Shown: positions 36,703 through 48,700 of the stretch, in pieces
Layout: every line of letters begins with the position of its first letter
Position numbering within the stretch: position 1 is the first letter of the stretch
NCBI GenBank assembly: GCA_037953745.1
Contig: JBAKBP010003179.1
Location: 1 to 64,000 of the forward strand
DNA from: Lithodes maja
Lineage: Eukaryota; Arthropoda; Malacostraca; Decapoda; Lithodidae
Length of the DNA stretch: 64,000 bases
Reading direction: 5' to 3'
Notes under the pieces: model-generated
Told to the model about the DNA's origin: nothing
Seen by the model: only the letters and a program-made list of their open reading frames with translations
Databases searched by the model: none
Made by a program: the position numbers and the translations under genes

Positions 36703-39700
36703 TACACACAAGCAAATAATTTACCCACCATAATCTCATATTTCATCACTAGCTTCCTGTTGAGCTAGGATGTGAGCAGCCTGGAGTTGTGAGTCTGAAA
36801 CTGTCTTGATAGCGTAATGCATAAGTGCGCGGAATTTCGATTAAAATGTAAAACTTGCAAACTAAACAAACCAAAATTGGGACAAGGACAATATAAAGTC
36901 AAATTAAATTATCAAAATCGCTATGTGGAAACAACGCTTACTAAAATGAAAATTATTAAATAAAAGAACACAATCCACCACATAGGGTGTACATTACTAC
37001 ATGAGCAAGTTAATCTGTTTCCCAAGCAAACTAATCGCACATATAACAACGCACTATCGTCACGTTAAAGGAAGTAGTCAAGTTTGGGTAGTCCGGGACG
37101 TTCTGGCAAATTTTACTAAACTCTGCATGAATAAAGAAACTAAATGTTAAATGTCAAAATATTATTTAAAATCAAATTTGCAACATGACAAGACATTAAC
37201 AATAGTACAAAATACAAATATTGATAAGATATCTATACTATTACAAAATAATATATAAAATACAGTACAGCACTCACTAACGATAGTGCTATCGGGTAGG
37301 TACCTGTAAGCATAGCATGCCTCAAGTGATGTGAGTATCCTAGGTTCGAGTCCTTGGAGTGCCACATGTATTTGTTGATTTCATTAATTGAGTTTAGAGG
37401 TGAAGTTGGTTGGTGGAAAACACATAATAATACAAGCACGTGTCCTCCACCCACTGGCCGGCTTCATCCAGGTTGCTCATAAACATATAGTCATATAAAT
37501 TCCTTACACACATACACATTAATATTCCCTACAGACACACATACAGTACATACATATCCTGCATATACCCACACAACCACACACATATTCACTCGCATCA
37601 GACACACTCACATCTCTTAAGCACACATACTGTCTACCGTACCATTATTTCGTATTTGATCTCTGGCCGCCAGTTTAGTTTGGAAGTGACGAGCCTGGAG
37701 TTGTTAAGCCTGAAGTAGAAACTGGCATCTTCCACCCACTGAGCCTCTTTCATGTCGTCGGGCTTCTCGCTCATCCAGGCGGGCTGCAGGTGACGCACAG
37801 AGAACCTTGTGTGTCGTTGGTCTTCCATTCCGCCCTCGATCACCACTTGTTCAGCGATGTCTGAAAGCAAAACAATGGTGCGTTTTGTTGTATTGTGCAG
37901 TTGTGAGCATAAGCAATGTTATTCTTCCAATAACAAACAAATTAAGAATTTTATGTCAATTATAATACATGATCTTTTACAGTTACTGAGTAAATATCTA
38001 TCTGACATTCAATTTATTGGCAAAGAAAAAAAAAATCAAAGCACAGTAAATATTAAAACGGCTTCCAAGAACTCAGTGACGATGAACATCCAAGTAGCAA
38101 TCCTCTTTTATATTTGTAAACTAAATAGGCAAACTCCTTACAGTAGCTTGCAACATGCTTGCTCTCCCACAGCCAGTCTTCTCCTTCTTACTAACCTAGG
38201 TGCCAACAGGCATATGAAAAGATTGGTTGCATGCAGCAATGCATAAAACTATACAGTATTAATGAAATTAAACTAATTCAAAGGTTACATGAAAATAAGA
38301 TGTTAAGATTAATTAAAAATTATAGTACAGTATATATATTGATTTCATAAGAGGAATGAACTTATAAGGGGTACTGTATAGAAGTTTAACAATTAGTGAT
38401 TTTAACAATTAGTGATGTTAACAGTAAAGGCAGAACATTTATTCATTACATTATCCATAGCCTAATAGATTTTTGAAAGGTTAACTTACATCTAGGGAAA
38501 GAAATATCATAATTCTGCTCTGAAGTGTCATTGGAGAGAAGGTTGTCGAAGGTGATGGTGACGATGTTGTTAGAGGGGTGGACCTGGAGGTATGTTACCA
38601 GTGGAGTGTTCTCCCCCGGGGTACCACTGGCGGCCACACTCCAACTACCCTGGGGGTCCTCCTGCACCTCCACCACCATGTCTACCACCTTAAGCTTCAT
38701 GGAATCCACCTGGTGAGAACAACAGGAATTTGTTGCTGGTGTTATTATCATTACTGTTATTATTCAAAAAATTAGTTTGGGGCATACTTTCATAGGGCTG
38801 GTAATATTATTTATGTCCTTAAAATAATGGAGGAAGGAAAGAAAATATAATTGAGGCAAAATCTGTGCATCAAGAAGCATGTCTCATTCATTAGAAATTT
38901 GTCTATCTATCTATCTATCTATCTATATACAGTACTCTGGCACATAGCCAGACCTATGAGAGTTCCGTATGGAGCTCAGTGGTCTGGTTAATCTGCTCTA
39001 CATAACTAACTAACTCTGGCACATAACCTTTTTTGTTTTCTTTTCTTATTCTTTTTTTTTTTTTTAGCTGGGGGTGGCCGACTCGAGACAGATTTGTAAA
39101 AATTGAATTTGAACTGTTGTGGATTGAAGTTTCAATTCTCATCTTTACCTTTGGATGTGATTGTGCACAGAGAACATATAACAAGATAGCCTACATATTA
39201 ATAAAGGTCTAATAATAATGACTAAACTAATTATTCTTAATGGCTCTGCATCATTATTTAAAAACTAATACTGTAGATAGAAATATAATAAAACAGCCGA
39301 TATTACTATAAATATCATTGTTAAGTAATTTAGTCGGCCACCTCGCCCAAGTGGACAACGGCTTTGGTAAAAATAAAATAATACATATGTATGTATGTAG
39401 GCTATGTATATACTCTGGCACCTTCCCCAGTTTTCCTGGGGGTGGCCGACTCGAGACAGAGCCCAAACAGGGACATTACAACACATCAGAAAAAGAAAAC
39501 ACAAAATTTTACACACAACTAAGTCGCCCATTAGAATATAATAAAAATAAATATAAATAAATATATAAATAATAATACAGTAATAATAATAAAATGGACA
39601 CATATCAATTGCTCTGCGACCTAAAAAAATTACTGATTATCCTCACCGTGAATTGCAGCGTCTTCTCTGTTAAGTCGAGGTTGCTAACGATCTTAGCGGT

Positions 39701-42700
39701 GTTGGTGTCCCCATCAGGCTTCATGTAGAGGAAGTCCTGGGTAAGTCGGCACCCCTCGCGCCCTACACTAAGAGTCCCGTTGGTTTGTACCATCAAGCTG
39801 AGGGGAACATGTACACATTAATCCTTGAGGGCAATACGCACACAATAATCCCTGGGAATAAGCACACATTGCACACACATTAACCCCTTCCATCAGATCA
39901 TGCCATAATAAATAATATCTCAGCTACCATCAGATGATTCTATGAAACTTACCAATGCCATTTTGAAATGAGAGGGTTTTAAGAATGGTTCACACATAGA
40001 CGAGTCGGTGCCCGAGTCCAACACGAGTGACACTCGTCGATTATCGGCGTTGCTGGAGGCCAATTACTACACGAGTAGTAACCGATCCCGAGTCAACACG
40101 TGTTCATTCAAGAGTCCGTACGAGTAACAGAGAGTCATCACGAGTGTAACACGAACCCAACACGAGTGGCATAAATTTGAAAAATAACGGTCAAATTCCA
40201 GGGTACGAAAACAAAGAGTCGGTATGAGTCAACACGAGTCAACAAGAGTGTGACAAGTCAACAAGAGTGTAACAAGTCACAATGAGTGCTCCCAAGAGTA
40301 GCCCCCATTGTGCAGGTGCCTGATTCACCCAAGAGTGTAACAAGAGTCAACACGAGTCACAAAGAGTTATGCAGAGTTCAACAAGAGTCAACACGAGTCA
40401 CGAAGAGTCAACAAGAGTCAACAAGAGTCAACACGAGTCTACACGTATGTCCTTCGGACTCGTGACGGGGACAAGAAATTTCATGCATGTATGAAATTTT
40501 TGGGCCACGTGGCGAGTACCCAGGACAAACCCCGATACACGAAGAGTATACACGAGTGTAACACGAGTCTACACGAGTGTTGCAGAGTATTGACGAGTCA
40601 TTGTCGAATAGCAAAATGTCATCACTCGTGTTGGACTCGGGCACCGACTCGTCTATGTGTGAACCATGCTTAACCCGTACAGCCCCAGCGACGCGCCTGG
40701 CGCGTCGGCGATGTATGTAACGCACAGCCCCAGAGACGCGCCTGGCGCGTCACCCTAATTGCCCCTAATTGCGCCGACCGTAACCTCAGGTGTAGCCACG
40801 CAAGAGGGCTCAGATTTGTATGGGAACTGTGTACGTATCCCACGCAACCGTGCCGATGGTTGAAAACTCTCAAAGTCCACGTGCGTGCGCGCGAGCGCGC
40901 AATAACCTGGTTTTTTGGGATAATTGCCTTCAATTTTTTACTCTTATAAAATCCGTTTTCGGGGGCTCTGTAGGACCATTTTTTAAGCTTTTTGAGCGGT
41001 TTTTCGTGGTTTTTCCTTCATTCCTAACCCATTCGCTATTGTTTCTGGAATAAAACCATTTTTTGAAAACCGGCCGGGTTCTGGTGCGCAAACATTACAA
41101 AACTAGCCGGGGCTCCACGGGTTAAGAAGGAATTTTTGTTTAACCATTTGATTCATACAGGCCCTATTGTAAACTGAATAGAATCACCTGGAGTTAGCCA
41201 TAAACTATAAACAAATTCACCTGATTGAAGGGGTTGAACGTTAATCGATCATTAAAAACACATATGCTGTAAACAAAATATAAAGTTCAGCTGTAACACA
41301 AATGGTACGGTACACATATATGAATAATAATCAGGTTATGCATTCAAACTAATACATGCTAAACTATAATAACTTTCTTATGTGCATCATATGAGTCACA
41401 AAATTACTATACTGTAGTCTGTTTTACTTCAACTGAGGGTAAATTGCCATGTCCCCATCTTCATTACTCAGTTATAACAAAGATTTTGTGGTGAAATTCG
41501 TTATAAATTATGAAAACTTGGCATTATTATGACGTAGATAAAGATTAGTTTCATATTTTTCCATTAAGTACAGTATCGAGACATTCACTGCCAAGAGATT
41601 CAGCTTAACCTACTTAGACGCAATGTGTGTGATGGCAAGCTTCTCTCGGACCACCACCCCCTGCGAGTACTGTGGAGACTCCGGGTCGGCAGTCACCAGC
41701 AGCTGTAAGTCCAGGTCCTTGCGAGGGTCGGGGGAGTACTGCGCCTTAGCCTCCACCACCAGGAACTCTTCGTGGTTCTGTCGTAGCTCTCCTCCAATCA
41801 TTATGTCCTGTTTGGATGTAATGGTTTTAGTTTGTTTGTTTAAGGGGGGTCACCGGCTTATGTTTATCTTTCTCTCCTTTTCTCTCTTTCCCTGGCTTGT
41901 ATCCATTCGGCCCCATTCAGCCAACTGTTTTAAGACGTAAATCCCCATCTAGGTGTCGATTTCTTCCTGGCGAGCGATAGCGAGCCAGCATTGTATGGAG
42001 AAATCCGGCTTCGCCGAAGACATTTTTCTATCGAAAAATGTACAAATTTAGCTTGCTGTCAAAACAAAAACATATATATGCTGGCTCGCTACCGCTCGCC
42101 AGGAAAATATTGACACCTGGATGGGGGTAAAAGTCTTAAAACTGCAGGTTGAATGTGGCCGAATGGATACAAGCCAGAGAGAGGGAGAGAAAGATAAAAA
42201 AAGCAAGGTGGGCTCCCTTAACCTAACAAGTGCGCATGGGGGTAATTGAAAACGTCCCCCTGTGCTGACGTATTTGAGGTGTTTCCGTCACTAAAATATT
42301 CATTGTACCATTAATAGCATTAATAATTATCCATATGCGCCTATTATGGGTTGATTATAAAGGTATTAACCTGAAACAACAATAAAACGAGTGAAAACAG
42401 CGTTTGGATGGTCAAAATCGGAGATATAGCCCGCGAGTTGTATAATGTATGGGTGAGGCAAACTACTTTCCCGCCAATTTCCCCCAAGGCCACTGAGACA
42501 CAGTCGATCGATACTCTCTCTCTCTCTCTTGCACTCGCTTGCCATCAGTGATGACAACACCCTGCTTGCAACTCGCTAATGTTAGCACAAAAATATACCT
42601 CAGAATAAGGGAATAATAGGGAAAATAGGTGATAACTGAAGGATAGGAGGAAAGTGGGGAAGGAGGGGAGGTAGAGGACTGAGATTTTGCATGGCCCAGG

Positions 42701-45700
42701 GGCCAAAAAAAAAATAAAAAAATAAAAAATAAAAATAAAAAAAATATTTTTTTGTCGATGTCAAAAGTTGATTTTTTATTTTACTTACTCACAAGAGTCT
42801 TCCCGCAGTCCGCCGGGGGAACTCTTAAGAGTCTCCCCGCAGCTCCCGGGTTAAGAATGTTGTCCTTACATTTTCTGGACATATCATGGGTCTCCCAGCC
42901 TTATAAGTGGCTTTAGCTCAGAAGGCTATAGTCTATTCATTACAAGTAGGCCAGAACTCGTGACCAGTAACCTCTGTAACTCAAAAAGGGCTGGAGCAAA
43001 TGGTCTATGACTTTCCACACCTACTCCCTGGCTGACTCTTCCCAAATGGTAGAAGTATTAGCTCGATTATTCTCATCTTGTTTGAGTCATAGAGGTTAGT
43101 GGTCAAGATTTTTTGCCTACTTATAATGAATAGACTACAGTACAGTATAAACAAAATTACATCATCATGTTTGTTTTGCAAGTTTTACATTTCATGAGGG
43201 CAGGGGGCTAGGAATCCTCCTCCCCTTGTATAATTCTCCTACTCGACGAGACAGAGAAATGGGCGAAGGAACATGAAAGTGGTGCCGGATCCTGAGAATA
43301 GGAACTTTAAATGTTTCTGTTCGGGCTCTGTCTCGTGTCGGCCACCCCCAGCTATGGGGTATGTGCCTGAGTACAGTACAGTATATACATACATGCATAC
43401 ATTACATTTCAATTACAAGAGGTTGCTCACAAACTCATGCTACAGGGTTTTTTTTCACCCATCATTATATCCTTATGGTATTCATTATTAGCGATTTTGA
43501 TTAGTTGTTTTGTCTTTTTACTGTGTTCGTATAAGTTTTGGTTTGTTTATTTTGCAAGTTTTACATTATAATTACAAGAGATCGCTCATCATCTCATGCT
43601 AGTGTACGTTTTTCTCCTTTTCTCCTGTAGCTCTTCCAATTCTTATTTCCTACTGCAGCACATTTCACTATACAGTACAATACAATACAGTATTCATAAA
43701 AGCTAAGGAAACAAGATGGAGAAATGGAAATTTACAATCAGTAAAGAAAAAACAATGTTCTAGTCAAGCTCTAAGATCAGGTAAGTAATTTGGATGACCA
43801 TGAATTTAAGCTAACCCAGAATATAGTATCATTATGATTTAGCTGATATGGATGTACTGTATTGTGTTTTTCATCTGAATAAATGCAATATTAAGGCAAT
43901 GTCACACTAACGCTTTTTCTGTTAATTTTCAATGAGCACGTTTTTATTTCTTTTAGCTACCCCGGTATATTTTGTTGCTTCTATTGGCAACTAGATTGAA
44001 GGCAGACTATGGAAGGTGGCTGAATTTTGGTGTGAGTATCCTAGGCTCGAGTCCTTGGAGTACCACATGTATTCATTACAGTACTTTCATTGATTTCACT
44101 AGTTAGGTTTATTTGTATATTAATTGGTGGGTTGGTGAAAACAAATATGAATAACTTAAATTTTGAAGATGCCAGGCCAAAAATGCCCCCCAAAGTTGCC
44201 AGAAAATGTGTTCATGTGCCACCTCCTCTATGCTACACATGTTACCTTCTCCAGCATGGGGTGAGAAAGACTGACGTAACCCTTGTGGTGGCGTCGGTCT
44301 CGCTGTCCTACATTAGTCCATTGCAGTTTACCCACAGCTTCCTCCGCACCACTAATAATCACAGAAAATCAGGCACATTTTACACAGGCAATTCAAGGGT
44401 AACATAAAACAGAAAAATATAACAGATATTAAAAAACACACACACACACTTACACAAACATTAGATTAGATTGAACTGCATCTTAAAAGGAAAAATTGAG
44501 CAGATGTTTAAAAAAATACACATACACATGCAGTATATTGTATGTTGATAGGATATATTTAAGTTGCAGAGTATAACCACTAAATAATTGGTGATTATAT
44601 ATAACATCAGTTGTCTGATTATTGCAAGCTGAACTGAACATAAGTTGCAATACTATGGAGTCACACAAACAATTTTAATGGCATTACATTATTTGAGTCA
44701 CTGAATCCAAAAACAATTACAGTACTTTATATGATGCACTTGTCTATTAGCAAGGTCAATGAAACAAGTCATCGGAAAGCTTGACACCTCATTTTCGTCC
44801 ACAGAAACTTAGGCACCAAATTTTTAAACCACAAAATTTGGGCACTGTGATTAAAGCCGTTATCACACAAGCACTTTTTCCATCAACATTTATACTCAAC
44901 ACTGGTCTGGCAGCTTATAAGTTCAACTTTTAAAATATTTTGGTTACTTAAGTTCATCTACCATCACTCTAGTTTCCGATACCAGTGCAAAATATTCCAG
45001 AAATGTTGCCAGAAAAATTTTGATCATTGAATGTTGACTATAAAAGCTCTTGTGTGATACCGGCTTAAGTGTCATGGTGCCCAAGTTTCTGGTACCGAAA
45101 ATTCAATGCTGAACTTTTCGATGTCCAAATTTCATACATTCCCATTATCTGATTATTCACATCATAAACCTAGAAGCATCACTGACCTTGGATTGTCATT
45201 GTCCCAGTTGAACCTGAGGAGCGCGGTGAGGTTGGTGCTGGAACGCTTGTAGTAACCATCAAGCAGAACTGTACGGAAAGGCTGCGAGAACTTCCCCTTC
45301 AGGATGTGCTCTTTTGTGAATCCCTGGATGACAGAAGACAAAATTAAAAGGATTTTACTGTCACAAATCATTCATTTACTTTAATATAGTCTTGCATATG
45401 CCCCATAAACCGTTGTACAGTAGTTCTACATAATATGCATGACTTAACATGTTTTTCTATATTTAACAAAATATTTTTTGTCAACAGCTATTTCAAATTG
45501 TGGTATATTGATTTACCATCAAGTTAATCATAATGAAAACTGTGAGAGAATTACTTAAACAAAAAATTCAGTCTTGTTTCTGATTCTGGCCTACCAGAAA
45601 CACTCATAACTTTTGGACTATACTGTAGTCTGCTATTTTGTTTATCCATTTACCTTTTTTTTTATTAACCTGGTGAATTTGCACTTTCTCGCTTTGGGCT

Positions 45701-48700
45701 AGAGAACTCTATTATGAGCTGATTGGCTGTGAAATATATTTTGTTTGTTTTGCAAGTTTTACATTTTAATTAACATATATTTTTACAAGTAAAAGATATG
45801 CTATTAGGGCACAGTACTATATGCCAATCAGTTCAATATATATTATTCTTGCTCAATACGACCAAGTACAAATTTGTCAAGCTTACGTGCCTTCTGCGTG
45901 TCGTAAGAGGCGACTAAAGAGGTTGGGTCGGTGGGCTTGCGACCCCCACCCGGAAAAAATATCGAAGCAAAAAAAAACGAACGAACAGCCTCGGATGCGG
46001 ACGGAACCAACGTTGACGAACAACGACCGACTAAGGACATGCCTTCGGACATTCTGAGAATGGCTACGTGGAATGTTAGTGGCATGAATGATGGCACAAA
46101 AGAGAGAGAGGTTCTGGAAGTGTTAGTGAATGCCAGGCTGGATGTATGTGGAATGACAGAGACCAAATGGAAAGGTTCAGATGTGAGAGAATGGGAATGT
46201 GGAATGGGTGTGTGTGCTGGAGTGAGTGAGGGAACAGCGAGAGAAGGTGCATGTTTGTTTGTAAGTAGCAAATGGAAGGAATGTGTAAGAGAGTATGGGT
46301 CTGTGGGTTCAAGGATTGTGTGGGTGAGAATGAAAGTAGGAATACAAACGTGGGTGATTGTATGCGTGTATGCCCCGACAGAGGATATACTTGAAAGAAA
46401 GAAAGAGGAGTTCTGGATGAATGTGGAGGCGTGCCTGGAGAAGTTTGACAAGGACGAAAGAATATTTCTGATTGGGGATATGAATGGTAAGGTGGGTGAT
46501 AGGAAAGTTGAGGGAGTGGTGGGAGGGTGGGGGGTACCATCAGAGGTGAATGGGAATGGTAGTGCACTTGTGGACGTATGTGTGGGGAGGAGGCTGTGGA
46601 TAGCCAACACCTTCTTCCGACACAGAATGATCCACAGGTACACGTGGAAACGGATGTTGACAATGAAGGATAAGACAGTGGTGGAACGAAAGTCATTGAT
46701 TGATTATGTATGTGTGGATGAACGAATGAAGAAATCTGTGATGGATGCTAGGGTGTATAGGGGTATTGGAGGGGGTCTGTCTGATCATTATGTAGTGGTA
46801 GCTAAGGTTAGAATACAAAAGAAGTGGGTGAGGAGAGCGGGAGGGAGGCGAGAGGAGGGTGGAATGGTGAGGAGGGTGGAGAGGTTGCAGAAGGAGGAAG
46901 TCAGGGAGGAGTACAGGAGAGCAGTGGAAAGACGACTAGGTGGGTTCGACCTGGAAGTTATGGAGGAAGTGGAGGAGATGAGCAAGGTGTTTAAGGATGA
47001 GATCTGTGCAGCATGTGAGGAGGTGTGTGGAGTTAGGAGAAGAGGGAGGGGAGTGAAAGGTACAGCATGGTGGACAGAAGAGGTAAGAATAGCTGTGGAA
47101 GAAAAGAAAAAAGCATATAGAGAGTGGTTGGGTAGTAGAGGGAATGAAGATTCCGAGAGACAGAAACGAGCGAGGTACGTGGAGAGTAAGAGGGTGGTGA
47201 AGAGAGTAGTGAAGGAAAGTAAGAGAAGAGTAGATGAGGAATTTGGAAGGAATCTGAGTGTAAAATGGAGGGAGAGTAAGAAACTGTTCTGGAAAGAAGT
47301 CAAGAAAGTTAGGGAAGGTAGCAAGGGAAACAGTAAGGGTGTGAAAGATAAGAATGGGAGAATGCTAGCCGAGAAGCAAGAGAGAGTTGAAAGATGGAGG
47401 GAGTACTTCAGTGAGTTGCTAAATGAAAGGAATGAAGAGCCAGCAAACATAGCTGGATATGGTATGGGAGGGAGAAGAAGAGAAGTAGTGGAGGAGGAGG
47501 TGGGGATCAGGAGGTCAGAAGTGTGGGAAGCCATGAAAAGAGTGAAGTTGGGGAAAGCACCAGGAACAGATGGAGTGAGTGGGGAAATGTTGAGGTATGG
47601 TGGTGAGATAGTGATAGAATGGGTATGGAAAATGTGCAAACTAGCATGGGAGAAGGGGAGTGCACCCGATGACTGGAAGACTGGCATAATAGTCCCCCTA
47701 TATAAGGGCAAAGGGGAAAGAGGAGTGTGTGATAACCACCGAGGAATATGTCTTCTAAGCGTAGTAGGGAAGGTATACAGTAGGGTAGTGATTGAGAGAG
47801 TGAGAGTGAGAACGGAGAAATGGATAGGCGACGAGCAGGGAGGTTTTAGGAAGGGAAGAGGATGTGTAGATCAGATTTTTACCCTGAATTGTGTTGTGGA
47901 GAAGTATCTGGAGAAGAAACAAAAGGTGTATGTTGCCTTTATGGACTTGGAGAAGGCCTATGACAGAGTGGATAGAGAAGGTTTGTGGAAAGTACTTAGA
48001 ATATACGGAGTAGAGGGCAAGTTGCTGAAAGCAGTGAAGAGCATGTATGAGGGTGCAAAGGCGGCAGTACGTGTGGAGAGTGAGCAGAGCGAGTTCTTTG
48101 ACCTGAATGTTGGTTTGAAACAGGGGTGTGTGATGTCCCCGTGGTTGTTTACTGTATATATGGATGGAGTTATGAAAGAAATACTATCAAGAGCAGTGGA
48201 TGTTGGTGTATAGCTGAAAAGGGAGGGAATTGAGTGGAAGCTACCTATACTGCTGTTTGCGGATGATACAGTTCTGATGAGTGATAATGAATGGGAGTTG
48301 CAGGGTCTGGTAAATGAGTTTGGAACAGTGTGCGAAAAACGGAATTTGAAGGTAAATACGGGGAAGAGCAAGGTTATGGTCTTCGAAAGGGGTGAAGTCA
48401 CAGAGTGTGAGGTGAAGCTGAACGGTCAGGCTATGGAGATCGTCAACTCTTTTAAGTATCTGGGCAGTGTGTTGAGTAAAGATGGGACTATGGATGAAGA
48501 GGTGCGGGAGAGGGTACAACAGGGGAAGAGGGTTGTAGGAACGCTAAAAGCAGTAACAAGAAATAGGGTGGTCAGTATGGAAGTGAAGAAGTCCTTGCAT
48601 GACAGTGTGGTAATCCCGACACTGACTTACGGAAGCGAAGCATGGACGTTGGTTGAGAGACTCAGACCAAGAGTGAGAGCAGTGGAAATGAATTACTTAA

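Larger units (their letters stand above)
39894..41233 (+). mobile_element. Outer TTAA element holding two further TTAA elements
   Basis: Ends CCCCTTCCATCAGATCATG and CACCTGATTGAAGGGG are inverted repeats. Flanks TTAA (39890-39893) and TTGA (41234-41237, probably mutated). Its own body is about 200 bases; the rest is insertion. Confidence 0.7.

Noticed and set aside
36729..36800. Functional alternative exon
   Set aside because: A frameshift and a stop break it, although a GT remains at the donor position.
39983..40669. CRISPR-like or regulatory repeat array
   Set aside because: The units are short, in both directions and lie between inverted ends with TTAA flanks, which is a foldback transposon.
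45931..48213. Host gene on the plus strand in intron 12
   Set aside because: Endonuclease and reverse-transcriptase motifs and the GATA-tailed repeated 3' end show it is a LINE.
47958..48519. Minus-strand ORFs opposite the third LINE
   Set aside because: Shadows of a high-purine coding strand; Ser/Thr/Phe-rich with no motif.
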